Source: Medicago truncatula
Taxonomy: Eukaryota > Streptophyta > Magnoliopsida > Fabales > Fabaceae
Assembly (NCBI RefSeq): GCF_003473485.1
Contig: NC_053045.1
Location: forward strand, 5,792,501-5,856,500
Direction of reading: 5' to 3'
Length of the DNA stretch: 64,000 nt
The notes under the pieces: model-generated
The model's input: the letters and a program-made list of their open reading frames with translations, nothing else
Databases searched by the model: none
What the model was told of the DNA's origin: nothing
Position numbers and translations under genes: made by a program
Shown: positions 31,544 through 44,200 of the stretch, one piece after another
How the letters are laid out: each line of letters opens with the position of its first letter
Numbering within the stretch: the stretch's first letter is position 1

Positions 31544-32940
31544 TCACATACAAAAGATGAAAACTTGATTTTTTGTTTTTGCTTTTTTTTTTTTGCTTGT
31601 CATTATTCTTTTCCTCTGAATGCATACATGTATATGTATATGTATATTGTATATAAACACACAAAATCATTCCAATTGTGGCAATCTATGAAGCACTGAC
31701 ACACACATGATACGACAATAAAACATACATGTAGATACTGATAAAAAATTAAAAAATATATTTGATTTAGTATAACTACATGCGTCAGTGTCGTGTTGGC
31801 GGCCAACTTCAACATTAGTCGGACAAGGGTCGCGCCTTTAATCTGAAGTGTCAGTGCTACATAATGTACAGCCTTATGTTGTAAACTGTGATGATAAAAA
31901 AAGGTTAAATGTTCAGTCAGGATTTTCATCAAACATTTTGTAGGCATATCAATAATTGCGATTTGTGTTAAAATGGAAACCTCTTTATTGTGATACAAAA
32001 GATTATTGCGATTTGTTAAATATAAAACCTCTTTACTATGAAAATGCATGTGTTTGGTTTGGTTGGATTGCACGTTTAGTGGCAAAAACCTGGGTTTGCA
32101 GGTTAACTAAAACAAAGTTGTCGTGATTTCTAAAAGCTACATTTTTACAACTTTTGCAAAATAAGAAATCAATCAACAAAATAATAATAAATCAAAATGA
32201 TTTTTTTTTAAAGCTATAGAACTAAAGTAAAACAATAAAGCAAAATATCTAACTTTTTTTTTTACTCAAACAAAATGTCTAATTAAAAATTCCAAAGGTT
32301 GAGAAATCAAAATTAAATTGAACCCTTCTTTTTCCCTTCAAATAAGATACCTCCGGTTACATTTATAAGTAAAAATATATTTTTTAGGTTCATTTAATAT
32401 TTAATGTATTTGGTCAGATCAAATACATTAAATATTAAATAAACTTAAAAAATATATTTTTATTTATAAATGTGATCAAAAAATAAATAGATAACATCTC
32501 ATTTTCACTTAAATAAATTTAAAAAGTATATTTTTACTTATAATGTGATTGGAAGAAGTAATTAGATAACATCTCATTTTCATGTTCGAGATTGTTTCTT
32601 TCTACTTTCCACTTGTTTTTTATAAGCAACGTTCCACTTTTTTTGTTACTACAAGATCCTTGAATTTCGTCAAGAGCTAGAACACTCAAAATCCTCGACG
32701 TGTAGCACCACGTGTTATGCTCCTAAGACATTGCTCTCACACATCAAATTCCTCACGATACACTTTGCCACATGTCACAAACCTACCATTTTTCCGAAAA
32801 TTCCACACCCCATAAATCACCACTTTCAATTCTCACTTTTTCTTCCCATAATAACGCAAAATCACACACCACCATCGTCACAAAACACAAGAATAAGATC
32901 AAAGAAGCAAAGAAAAAACACCCTAAAGAAAAACAACAAT
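31544..32940. other. Intergenic with MITE-like elements at 31692-31858 and about 32349-32490
   Basis: 31692-31858 has AGCACTGACAC and GTGTCAGTGCT ends (no clear target duplication). 32349-32490 is a truncated relative of the 25648 and 26677 Stowaway-like family, followed by a partial repeat of its right half at about 32500-32555. 32690-32940 is the leader/upstream region of the next gene, with no in-frame stop before its ATG. Confidence 0.45.
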
Positions 32941-33855
32941 ATGGCTAGTGATGGAAGTGAAGTGTTCAAGTTGGTGTCACCAGCAATAGCAAACGAAGGA
33001 AAACTACCAAGACAATTCACTGATGAAGGACAAGGAGCAAAGAAAAACATATCACCACCATTAGAATGGTACAACCTACCAGAGGGGACAAAATCTCTTG
33101 CACTTGTTGTGGAGGATATTGATACACCCGATCCAGAAGGTCCAATTGTACCGTGGACATGCTGGGTCGTGGTGAATATTCCTCCGACAATTAAAGGATT
33201 GCCGGAGGGATTTTCCGGCAAAGAGGAGGAGATGGGTGGTGAATATGCTGGGATCAAAGAAGGGAACAATGATTTAAAACAACCTGGGTGGCGTGGTCCG
33301 AGGTTGCCTACACATGGTCATAGGTTGGAGTTTAAGCTCTATGCCTTGGATGATGAGCTTCATCTGGGTAATAAGGTATATAATTTTTTTTGTAAATTCT
33401 ATGTTTTCTATATTTTGTTTGCTGAAATTGTTTTCTTCTATATAAAAAATAATATAAATATATGAAAAATAATACTACAAGAATATTTTCAGTATGTGTG
33501 TTTAAAAAATAAAAATGAAATTGGTTTCATATATGATATCATGTGACATGTTTGCTTCATATTATAGCTTCTAAATTAAACTTATTTGAATTGGTTCGGT
33601 GATGTTGATTTGAAATTTTGGAGTATACTGCTCTTTAAAATTTCAAGTTCAATTCTTTCTAATATCACTAATATCAATATTAAGATAGACTAATTTATCT
33701 TATTAAAAAATGGATATAAACCGGAGTATCTTATTAGAAAGTTTATTTTTACTCTCTTTCATTTGGTGAACTACTTGCAGGTGACTAAGGAGAAAACCTT
33801 GGAGGCCAAGGAAGGGCACGTGCTAGGAGAAGCGACTTTGATGGCTATATTCTAA
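32941..33855 (+). CDS. PEBP-1: phosphatidylethanolamine-binding (YbhB-like) family protein, two exons
   Basis: Exons 32941-33375 and 33781-33855 (phase 0, GT..AG) give 169 residues. It belongs to the cytosolic YbhB/RKIP-like PEBP group, not the FT/TFL1 group; I recall Arabidopsis At5g01300 as similar. Visible motifs are ISPPLEWYNLPEGTKSLAL, EDIDTPDPEGP, VVVNIPPTIKGLPEG and GPRLPTHGHRLEFKLYALD. In the bacterial family the strand after DPDxP carries His-Trp; here it is Cys-Trp (PWTCWVV). The molecular role of plant members is not settled. The frame stays open upstream to 32731, but homologues start near MASDGSEVFKLVSP, so 32941 is chosen. Neighbour PEBP-2 is a paralogue. Confidence 0.88.
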
Positions 33856-34734
33856 ATAATATTGTGATGTAAAAATTTGAACTATTACTAGTATACAATG
33901 TCTTTGAGTGATGTATCATTTGAATCCAATGAGAGATGATTTTATTTAATCCCATCACACTATACTTTTGTCTTATTTGCGGATTAATTGATTGAAACTT
34001 CACCTAAAGCTAATTATGTTTTTTTAGGCAAATAGTCATTTTTGTATTTGGATATCTAACAAGTAGTTATTTTGATTTTGCACCAAATTTGTCCATAACA
34101 ATAAAACATTCTCTTAATGAAAGTGATTTTGTATTTTTGCATTAACATTGTCATTTTAACGTCAGTGACATCTTGACTTACAAAGTCCATAACATTATTT
34201 TAGAATAAGTAAACTATTTTTGTTTTTGAGTGTCTACGTTGTAATTTATATTGCTCCAATCATCAAGACTTCGAGGCTTACAAATTAAATTTATAAGGAA
34301 TATTTATATTGTAAATTGTAAATTGCAAATTAAATTTTCTTTTCATGTTATTATGTTTACAAAGTAAATTTCTTGTTAATAATATTTTCTTTTAGTAAAG
34401 TAAAATTGCAAAACCATAATCATTTCTGGTAATTGACCTTGTTATGAAATTAATCTCCAGAGAATGAATTTTATCTATTTTTTTAATTATTAAATCTACA
34501 CCTAAAAAGGAAAAAGGGATACAATCTTATAGAGAAAAGAGAATATTGACTTTGTGTTGAGATCTAACAATTAAGAAAAATGGAGAGAGTTCAACTTCAG
34601 AGAATCTATTCCCGTCGTCCTTCTGAAACATTTCACTAACAAATGGAGCACAAAATTTAAACCAACTAAATCTAACAAAATACAAATAGACAAGTTGAAT
34701 AAGATGGATATGTAAACAACATTCAAATATCTTT
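33856..34734. other. Intergenic, no gene seen
   Basis: AT-rich. 34020-34240 resembles one arm of a MITE (AAATAGTCATTTTTGTATTTGG) without a recognisable partner. Confidence 0.35.
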
Positions 34735-35160
34735 TTAGTCCTCACATTTTGCGCGCATTTGAAGAATAGTTCCTATATTTCATTAAATATTTTTAAAATT
34801 CTCACATTTTATCTCCTTTATTCAAATTAGTCCATACTGTTAATTTTTTAACGGAATGTTGATGTGGCAGTTAGTGGGTCGTAAATATTTTAGGGTTAAA
34901 TATGTTTTTGGTCCCTACATTTTGCATGACTTTGAAGAATAGTCCTTATTATTTTAGGCATTTTAAAAACATTTATTGAAATGTAAGAACTATTTTTCAA
35001 AGTCACGCAAAATGTAGGAAGCAAAAACATATTTAACTTTAAAATAATTAGGATTCACTAACTATCACTTCAGTGTTCTGTTAGAGAATTAACAACAAGA
35101 CTAATTTTGATAACGGAGATAAAATGTGAGGATTTTCCAAGACTAATACCCATCAAAAAC
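34735..35160. mobile_element. Foldback MITE carrying a second MITE
   Basis: Inverted arms are about 34795-34892 and 35040-35135 (CTCACATTTTATCTCC..AATTAGTC..TTAACGGAA..GTTAGTG and the diverged inverse). Outer ends are unclear on the right. Confidence 0.5.
34893..35037. mobile_element. Small GGGTTAAATATG MITE nested at the centre of the foldback
   Basis: It starts GGGTTAAATATGTTTTTGGTCCCTACATTTTGC and ends with the inverse GCAAAATGTAGGAAGC..ATATTTAAC. It shares terminal sequence with the 1636 and 9226 elements but has a different interior. Confidence 0.6.
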
Positions 35161-35923
35161 ATATTACATGCCACTTTTTTTTTTTTTTTTTTCGGAGCAC
35201 GTTTGAGTTTTTTCTAGACTCTAATTCTTCTGTCTGGACATAAATTTGATGCCATCAAACCACCACCAATTTGTATAATCACTTAATCGGTCAATTTGGA
35301 AAGCTATTTCATTAAAAGAATCACAACAATCATTTATTTTTCGCATAAACCATTCGTTTTCCCCCTTCTCACAACGGAGGAGTGACAAATTCAAACGACA
35401 CCGTTAGGTAAATTTCACGTCTTTCACTTAATTTTTTTTTTATTTCGTTTCATGTTTAGAAGTTCTTCTGATTCTATTTTTTTACTGAATCTTAGCTACA
35501 AAAAAAATTACGTTTTTACTTTTCTGGAGCCTATTTTAAAAAGAGAGTCGAGCCTCCTATTTAAGAACGGCCCTGATAAATGTATGTCCCACCACTTTAT
35601 GTGGGCTCCATTTTCAAAATGTAAGACCCACATTGATTTAAGCAAATTAAAAAGTAAGTATTAGAGAGAGTGTTCAAAAGAGAGTGTTGCTAAAACTACT
35701 CATCAACTAATTAATTGAAATTTTATCTCTTCCATATAATACATTTGCACTCAATTTTTGGTTTTAAATAAAAATGTAAACAAAACTATCATAACAATTT
35801 TACCAAAAATCTTGGTTTAAAAGTATTTGGTATTTAAATAATTGAAAATTTTAAAATGATAACTGGAAAACATAAATTAAACTTGATGGCTTATTGTACA
35901 CAATAAATATTTCAGTGCAAAAG
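35161..35923. other. Intergenic, no gene seen
   Basis: A poly-T tract at 35175-35192, then AT-rich sequence. A 70-codon ORF at 35452 shows no family features. Confidence 0.35.
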
Positions 35924-36623
35924 GAGAAATGATAAATAGACACACATTTTTTGACACAATATAGACATTATGGGCAATTTAGACTTTTCAACCTTAAAAT
36001 ATGGGCATTGTTGTAAATACTTCTCACCCCTCTTCTTCCTCTCTTCTCTATGTGTGTGTAGAATTCCCAATCCTCCTCTCTTCCTCTCTTCTTCTTCCTC
36101 AACACTTACCACTACCATCAACTTTCTTCTTTCCTTGTACCTTCTCTCTTGTCTTCCTCCACCATCCTCCTCACCTCCGTCCAACACCAACCACCATCTC
36201 TCTCAGATCTAGATATCAGCCGCCGACACCATCCTCTTCTCCCTCCATCGCCGGATATCCGTTCAGCCGCCGTCCATCATCGTCAGTTATGGACCTCCAC
36301 TACCGGCGACATTCACACCACAACCTCCTGCTGTCTATCTTTCATTCGTTCTAGATCTCATATTCATCTGTATTTCTTTGATTCCATATGTGTTGCAGAT
36401 CTGAGGAGAATGAGCGGCCGGCCACCGAGTTGCAGAGCCGGTGGCGGCGGTGGTACGAAAGAGAAAAGAGAAGGGTTGCAAGGAAATGAAAAATAAAAAA
36501 TAATTAAAAAAAAGCAAGAAAAATGGAGTATAAATTAACAGTGTTAAAAGAAAGAAAATATAGTATAATTATACTATGGTGTCTGTATTGTGTCACAAAA
36601 AATGTGTTCAGTTATCATTTCTC
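35924..36623. mobile_element. 700-bp TIR element with GC-rich, gene-like interior
   Basis: GAGAAATGATAAATAGACACA at the left is answered by an inverse ending TTATCATTTCTC at the right; the arms extend about 50 bp (GACACAATATAGACATTA). The interior 36020-36480 is C-rich and then GC-rich, with sequences like a plant leader and first codons (CTCTCTCAGATCTAG, SGRPPSCRAGGGGG), in sharp contrast to the AT-rich arms. No clear target duplication was found. Confidence 0.55.
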
Positions 36624-36847
36624 ACAAAAAGATACCATAGTAATTTGAATCTCACCTTATTTCTTTTTACGGATAAAATACGATTACTGTGTTTATATTT
36701 CACATGAGATTGTGTTTGTATTTGGAACACCACCGATGAAACCTACCCGGTTTTTATATTATAGAATAAAAAGAGAATAAGCACACTAACTAACAAGAGA
36801 GTTTTTTTTAACCAATCTTATTCTAATAACTCAATTTGTATTTTTTA

Positions 36848-38670
36848 GGCTTGATACATCGTTTGGTTCCTTAAATTTATTTTATGTTTTCAATTTGGCC
36901 CCTAACTATTAAACGTATCAAATTGGTCCTTTATCTTCTTTTCATCATTTAATTTAATATTTTATTCATTTTAACACCCAAAAAAAGGAGACCGTTGGAT
37001 AAATGACGTCTATCAGATCTAAGTGTGAATCACCAACACCAGATTTATTTTACTTTTTTTCATCATCTTCCTCCATCTTCATCTTCATACAACCTTCATC
37101 AATCTTCACCACATTCAAAAATTCATCATTTCAACTTCAACAAAAACCACATAATCAAACCTTTAAATTTATAATTAACACCACCACCATCATTCAAAAT
37201 TGGATCAAATGGGTGAGAGAAAGCATGGTTCACGTTCATTTTGTTCAGCAACAACAACACCACACCATCAATAGTTCGAACTTTTTCAACTGGATGAATT
37301 GAAGCATGGCTCACGTTCATTTCTTCATCCAATTGCACTTCAATTCATAATCTCATGCCACCCAACTTTTTCTTCTTCACCAAATCTAATCAATACCCAT
37401 AAAATAATTTCAAAACTCAATTAAGTAATCAATAACCCAATTAATTAATCAATAACACATGATCTAAAAAGTATTCAAATATAATAAAAATGATAACTTT
37501 ATGGTATTTTTTATTGGATAATTATAACTAACATGACCCTTTAATTTATGGCTTAATAGCAGTTTTGGCCCTCTGTATTTCAAGAAGTTGAGATTTTGGC
37601 CTCCTAACTAAAATAAACTACAAAGCCGCCTTCCAAGTATTAATTTTTTGGCAGTTTTGACCCCCCATATCAATTTTGACTAAGTCAAAGCTGATATGGA
37701 CGCCACGTGTGTATTTATTTATTTTAATTATTAAAAAATAAAAATAATTTATTTTATTTTATTTTTTAATTAAAAAATATATATATTTATTTTTTAGTTA
37801 AAAAATATTTATTTTTTTAATTAAAAAAATAAATAAATACACATGTGGCATCCACATGTGCATTGACTTGGTTAAAATTGATCTGGAGGACCAAAATTGC
37901 CAAAAAGTCAATACTTAACGGGCGGCGGTTTTGTAGTTTATTTAATTAGGAGGCCAAAATCGCAACTTCTTAAAACATAGGAGGCCAAAACTGCTATTAA
38001 ATCTTAATTTACATACATAAAAGATTGCAACTTTATAATGAAAACTAACAAAACATACATAATCAATTCCTAGCTTATAGGACATGAATTAAAAAAAAAC
38101 CAAAAAAAAACAGAAAATGGCACAGAAAAAGAAACATACCAAGATGAAGAATTGGAGAGAGATCTATGTTGGAAGCAAAATGGAAGAGAGACAGAAGAGT
38201 GTATGCAGAGTGTCGTTGTTGTTGTTGAATGTTGGTGTACGCATCATTTGTGAGAACTTTTCTTTTCTTTGTTTGGTGGTCAAAGAGGAAGGATTTTGGT
38301 GGATGAAAGTTTCTTTTTGGAGTGAATGGTTGTTGGTGATCCAGATGATTGTTGTGGTGTTAATTATAGTTTTTAGAGTTTGATTATGTGATTTTTGTTG
38401 AAGTTAAAATGATGAATTTTGAGAAGAACAAAAAAAAAGTTGAAGATGATGAAGATTGATTAAGGTTGTATGAAGATGAAGATGAGGAAAAGAGATGAAA
38501 AATGTAAAATATATTAGGTGTTGGTAATTCATAGTTAGATTTGATAGACCTCATTAATCCAACTATTTCCTTTTTTGGGTGTTAAAATGAATAAAATAGG
38601 ATTAATTTAAAACGTTTAATAGTTAGGGGATTAAATTGAAAACGGAAAATAAGTTAAGGGATAAATAATG
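36848..38670. mobile_element. 1.8-kb foldback element with about 350-bp arms
   Basis: The left arm (36848 to about 37210) and right arm (about 38330-38670) are inverted copies. Shared blocks include CCTAACTATTAAACGT, TTCATTTTAACACCCAAAAAA, TCTTCATCTTCATACAACCTT and TTCATCATTT.AACTTCAACAAAAA.CACATAATCAAAC. TATTTTTTA flanks both sides (36839-36847 and 38671-38679). ORFs inside (37003, 38117) lie within or beside the arms and look accidental. A separate MITE (37550-38003) sits near the centre. Confidence 0.7.
37550..38003. mobile_element. MITE nested in the 1.8-kb foldback (454 bp)
   Basis: The ends are GGCTTAATAGCAGTTTTGGCC and GGCCAAAACTGCTATTAAATC. The flanks TTAATTTAT and TTAATTTAC agree at 8 of 9. 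Its inner sequence (GACTAAGTCAAAGCTGATATGG, GCCACGTGTGTATTT) is related to that of the 15303-16166 element. Confidence 0.75.
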
Positions 38671-38937
38671 TATTTTTTATGTTATTTTTTCCTTTCTCTC
38701 ATGTACCGTTTATTTTATGTTATTCGATCAATGCAGAGGAGAGATCAGGTCCAACCGCTAGGTGTTGTCAAACGTGTCGAGGTCATAATATTTCAATTCT
38801 TCTAGCATGACACTTGTTCAATCACAGTCATCATTTATAGACATGAACTTACAAACCCAACGCAAATTAATCAATTATAGCATTTGCAAAATACGCAACA
38901 AAGTGCACAAATAGTAAGCATATTTACATTGCTATCC
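38671..38937. other. PEBP-2 upstream region
   Basis: AT-rich sequence with no assigned TATA box; the gene start is set by the protein. Confidence 0.3.
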
Positions 38938-39732
38938 ATGGCTAGCAAAGAATTCAGGTTGGTTTCACCAGCAATTGACAAAGAAGGAGGTGTCAAATTA
39001 CCAAGATATTACACACATGAAGGCGTAGGTTCAAAGTGGAATATATCTCCACCTCTAGAATGGCTTAACGTTCCTCCCAAAACCAAGAGCCTAGCTCTTT
39101 TGGTGCAGGATGTTGACACCGTGGATCCAACTGGACGCACGGTGCCAATCACCCATTGGGTAGTGGTCAATATTCCGGCAACTTTGACAAAGTTGCCAGA
39201 AGGATTGTCGGGAAAGGAAGATGAAATGGGAGATGAGTATAATGGAATTGAAGAAGGAGTTAATGATTGGAAGGTGAATTTGTGGCGTGGTCCTAAGACT
39301 CCTAACTATGGTGATAGGTTTGAGTTTAAGCTCTATGCTTTGGATGATCATATGCACTTTGATAATCAGGTAAAAGCTTGACTAGCTAGTAGAGCTTGAA
39401 AGGATCGACACAACTTTTTGACTAGCTCGAATATTATTTGAACAATCCAAATTTTACAATATCTTGGATAATCGTATAAAAATATATCATTTATAATTAT
39501 TGATTCGACTCAGAAGAAAAAAACTAATAAAAATAGAAAATTACAGCTAAATAATTTATACGTTGTTGAACAACTAAATAGTTGTTGAAATAACATTATT
39601 TATCTATGAATTTATACTATATATACCTTCTATTTTGCTCATTTGAAACTTTGACAGGTGACAAAGGAGAAGCTGTTGGATGCAATAACAGGCCATATAC
39701 TTGGAGAAGCTGTAATGATTGCTACTTTCTGA
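38938..39732 (+). CDS. PEBP-2: phosphatidylethanolamine-binding (YbhB-like) family protein, two exons
   Basis: Exons 38938-39369 and 39658-39732 (same phase and place as in PEBP-1) give 168 residues. The start MASKEFRLVSPAI matches the family N-terminus; upstream in-frame codons are leader. Motifs are ISPPLEWLNVPPKTKSLAL, QDVDTVDPTGR, PITHWVVVNIPATLTKLPEG and GPKTPNYGDRFEFKLYALD. Compared with PEBP-1, the His-Trp pair is kept but the GHGHR-type loop (HGHR in PEBP-1) is YGDR here. A decayed copy of exon 2 lies 18.7 kb downstream (58427-58498), which links this gene to the RLP segmental duplications. Confidence 0.88.
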
Positions 39733-41244
39733 TATATGCACTGCCATCTTAACAAGGCCATGAAGATTAGTCCAAAGAATGTTCACCTATATTATTTCTG
39801 CTTTTGTAATTTTTTTTTGTGTATATTATATTTTACTTTGCATGTATTTTGTCAAGTTTTGTGAAATACTATAAATCTTTACAGGACGTGAAGTCATGCA
39901 GCATTGAATTCCTTTAGCTTTACACAAAAGGAAAATACCAATAATTGCTCATTTTACTTTTTCTAGCTATTGTCAGAACATTATAGATTAATGAAAGTAA
40001 TAAACAACAATCAAGTGTAGCATTTTTTATGAGAATTAGAAACTAAAGCACTCTAAATTACAAAATATTTTAGAACTAATGTCAAATTCTTTATGCAAAC
40101 AATATAACAGAAATGTCATTCCATGGAAATACGGCTTTCCATAAACAATACAATGCAGTGTGAAGGTGACATCATATATATGATTCATTGGCTTTGTAAA
40201 TTCCATTCCATGGTTAATAAAATATTCTTTATCAGTATGACAGTGAATAGAATGTATGCCAACTCTCATATACTATAATGCTTGATAGTCTTCTACTTCT
40301 GAAGCTTGCATTATTAGTGTAATTATGTTCTCCGCCTTTCAAAATTTAGAAATCACACGAACTGAGTTAGACCTTCAAAATTTATGGCATAATAATTGGA
40401 TATCTTAATTTGAAAATAAGACCAAAAACACTAAAGTAATATATCATTAGGTGTATCAAGATTAATATGTGAATAAAACAGTATACAAGATGTTCTTGTT
40501 AAAAAAAAACAGTATACAAGATGTTAGGTAGAGAATGGTATCTATCAACATATGGAGAAAATAAAGGAAAATAACCTAGCTTGGCGCGCAAGTTAACTAA
40601 TTAGATGCATTTGCATTTATGATTAATTTCACTTGTAATTACATTTACATCTAGTTAGTTAGAGTAGTTACTATGAGCTGGCACCAATGTGTATATAACT
40701 CCTTGTCATGAACTATCACAATCTAATGAAACATTTTTTCATCTTTCTCCATTTTGGAGCTTTTCTTCCTTCATCCATGGAGATTTATTTTACTTTGATG
40801 GTATCAATGTGTGTGTCAAATGATGTCAATATTTAGCTGACAATCAGAATCAAATTAAACAAATGTTTTACCAAAATGGAACAAAATGAACTTATTGGGT
40901 TGATATATAAAGTTTTAAAGGCTCTATATATCTAGATTTTGGAGTTGTATCCTCTTGGTTTCCTTTTTATTTTTTTTGAGTTATAAGGATTTCCTTTGTG
41001 TTTCCGGTTTGATTATGATGTTTATTGTTATAAATCAACTTTTATATTTCTATTTTGAATGAAACACTATCACTATAATTCTCAATGACACTTTTATTTA
41101 AACTTCATAGAATGTTTTTTCAAAGTTATAATACATATCATCACACACAAAGTACAACTTAAATGGAAATAGAAAACATTATGTCAATAATTATCACAAT
41201 CTCTATCAATAATGTTATCACCACCTTAAAGTTCTGTATGTCTG
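39733..41244. other. Intergenic with duplicated spacer blocks shared along the RLP cluster
   Basis: 40000-40260 is about the same as 52145-52430 and, in part, 59520-59660 (ACAATACAATGCAGTGT.AAGGTGACATCATATAT). 40970-41244 matches 46740-46985 and 52570-52770 (3' flanks of RLP-2, RLP-3 and RLP-4). These are marks of segmental duplication. Confidence 0.6.
40522..40800 (+). mobile_element. Possible fossil copia-like solo LTR
   Basis: It starts TGTTAGGTAGAG, includes a TATATAAC-like box near 40692, and is followed by TGGTATCAA, resembling a tRNA-Met primer site. No internal domains. Tentative. Confidence 0.3.
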
Positions 41245-44200
41245 TCATCTATCAGTTGCATATTCAAAATACATCCTTTGGAAGATCCGACAGAGAATTT
41301 TGTCTGCGAGTTTCCAATAGCTTACTCTCCATTTCTTCCAAAACAAGAGGGGACAGATGATGATTCCAAGCCCAAAAACAAATCCCAACTCCACACTTAA
41401 AAAATTCCAGTCAATTGAACAAGCTAACCTTTCACAAGCTGGCTGTAGGGGCAGCTCATCCTGCCTGTTACCATTTAGTTTTTCAGGCAGTAGAGGTCCA
41501 TATAGCCCCTTGTTTCCTTCAAATGAAGACGCTTGAAATGACTGAAGTTGAGTACCTGTAGGGATCTTTCCAACCAAATGATTGAAGGAAAGGTTCAAAT
41601 AAGAAAGGAATGATAAGCTTGCAAGTTGCACAGGTATTACACCAACCAAGGAGTTATTTGAGAGGTCTAATGACTCTAACTGTTTCAGGTTCCCAATAGT
41701 TGATGGGATTTCACCGGAGATACCATTGTTCGAAAAGTTGAGAACATGGATTGCTTTGAATTCCATCAGAACCTGTGGTATTGGTCCTTCAAAATGATTG
41801 GATGAGAAATCAATGGCTGTGAAGATTGCTAGAATTTTAACAAACTTCATTTGCTGACCTTTAATAGAAACTGTCACACTATCCTGATAGTATGAGCAGT
41901 CTTTGTTTCGCGTGTGGATGAAGTCTGGTATAACATCAACTTCATCTTGCATCATTCTATCCCAAGTTGCGAAGTATTTTTCTTGTAACTTACCATTGAA
42001 ATTGTTGCAAGAAATGTCCACAATCTGAATCATTTTCCAATGCTTATCTGCTTGTGAATGTGAACATTCTATGGTTCCATGAAACTTGTTGTTCCGTAAA
42101 ACCAATACACTAAGAGTTGGTATGTATTTTAAAAAACATGGAAAGCCACAAAGAATTTGGGTTGATCCAATGTCTAACACCTTTAATGATGAGCAGTGGG
42201 AAAGAGACTTCGGAACAACAAGTCCTTACAACACAAGAAGCAGGAAACATATCTGGTATAGAACCAGTGAGATTGTTTTTACTCAAATTTATAACCTCAA
42301 TTGTAACAGCCATTGTCATTAAACATGCGGGCATTGTTCCAGAAATTTTATTAATGGAAAGATCAAGCACTTGAAGATTTGAAGCATTGCAGAGGAATGA
42401 GGGAAACTTCCTTGTACTTTATCATTTGAGAGAGAGAGAAACAATGTGGAAGACAAGTAATTACCAATATCTTGTGGAATACTAGAAAAATTGTTTGTTG
42501 AGTAATCCAAATAAATAACAGATTGATGAAACATGGGTATTGGTCCTTGCAGCTGGTTGTTATGAAGGTCAAGAAGTATAAGGTTGGGAATATGATTCGT
42601 CATTGGTCTTTGAAAGTTAGTAAGAAAATTGTGAGAAATATTTAGCTTATCAAGATATGGTAGTTTCCAAATCCAGTTTGGTACTATTCCATGAATCTGG
42701 TTATCTGAAAGGTCTAGAGAGCCCAATCCGGATTGGTTAATCAAGAAATTAGGAAATGTTTTAAAGTTGCAGGATGCCAAACCTAAAACATTAATGTTGG
42801 GAATAGAAAGTAAATCATAATTTGAAGCATTCCAACTGATTGATAAGTTGTTGTATGAAAGATGGAGTTCACTTAAACTTGTAAGGCCAAAAAGTTCATC
42901 TAATTGGACGGATCCAGTGAACTTGTTAGACGAAAGATCAAGGCGATAAAGTGAACCAAGCTGCAATATAGATTTTGGAAAAGGCCCTGATTGATCATTG
43001 CTTCTTAATTCAAGGGATTCTAATATAGAGGAAGATATGATTGTGAATTCTTCAAGTTTACTGAAGTGGTTGAATGAAAGTCGGATACTTTTCAGATACG
43101 GGAGTGTAAAAAGGACCGATGAAATGCTACCATTGATAGAATTATAACTCAAGTCAAGGTTAACAAGATTCAGAAGTCCTTCAACGTGAAAAGAAGATGA
43201 AACCTCACCACTTAAACTATTATAAGAAAGGTCTATGTGGTTAAGGTTTTTGGCCATACTAAATGATGGTATCGGACCTGTGAAACTGTTAAATGACAAA
43301 TCCAAGTAACTTAGTTCTGTTAGGTTTGAAAATGAATTGGGAAGTGTTCCATTATATTGAGAATTAGAAAGATCCAATATATAAGTGCCTCATCTTACCA
43401 ATGATGTGTGGAATTCCTCCAGAGAAGTTTGTGAAACTTACCCTTAAGGTGTGGAGAGATCCACTCAGCTGAATTTCTGGAAATGAACCATGGAGATTGT
43501 TGTTGTGTGCTAAGTCAATAACGGAGAGTTTTTCAATTTGAAAGATCTTTTGTGGAAATGTACCTGTTAATCCACAAGATGTAAGACTAAGGGTGGTCAG
43601 GTTTTGAAAATTGGCAAATGTTTCTGGAACGGGGGAAGAAAAATTGTTCCTATCAAGAATAATGACCGATAGGTTTTTTAGTTTTGATAGGGAAGAATCT
43701 AGTGGCCCTGCTAGATCACAGTTATACATGCTCAACTCTTGTAGTTCACACAGCGGCAACAAAGCATTGCTCCATTCAGGTCCCTCAGATGTTAGAGTTA
43801 TACCTTCTAAATACAGTTGCCTAATCTTGGTAAGATTTTGGACAAACTTTTGTAGATTTTGGTTGTTCATTGTCAACAGGTTCTTTATCGCATCTTTAGG
43901 TCCAGAGATATCAAGAGTAATCAAATTTGTAAGCTGTGAAATATCTATAGGAATCTCACCCTGAAAGCTTGCGTGTGAAAAATTAAGATAATTCAACATC
44001 ACCAATTTGTTGAATCCTGATGGAATGAAAGTTTCGAACAAGTTATAAGCCAAATTCAGTTTCTGGAGATGATCGAGACTGAAAAGACTACTTGAACTAT
44101 CAAATCCACCATGGATATGTTCTTCACTTAAGTCGAGGCCAATCACTTGTCCTCTACTGTCACAAGTTACACCGCTCCAATTGCAGCAAGCTATGCTTTG

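Noticed and set aside
32731-32940. N-terminal extension of PEBP-1 by 70 codons
   Set aside because: The frame is open, but the extension lacks family similarity; the MASDGSEVFKLVSP start fits the paralogue and the family length.
36149-36496. 115-codon ORF with a Gly-rich end
   Set aside because: It lies inside a TIR element and overlaps other frames of similar length; no evidence of a real gene.
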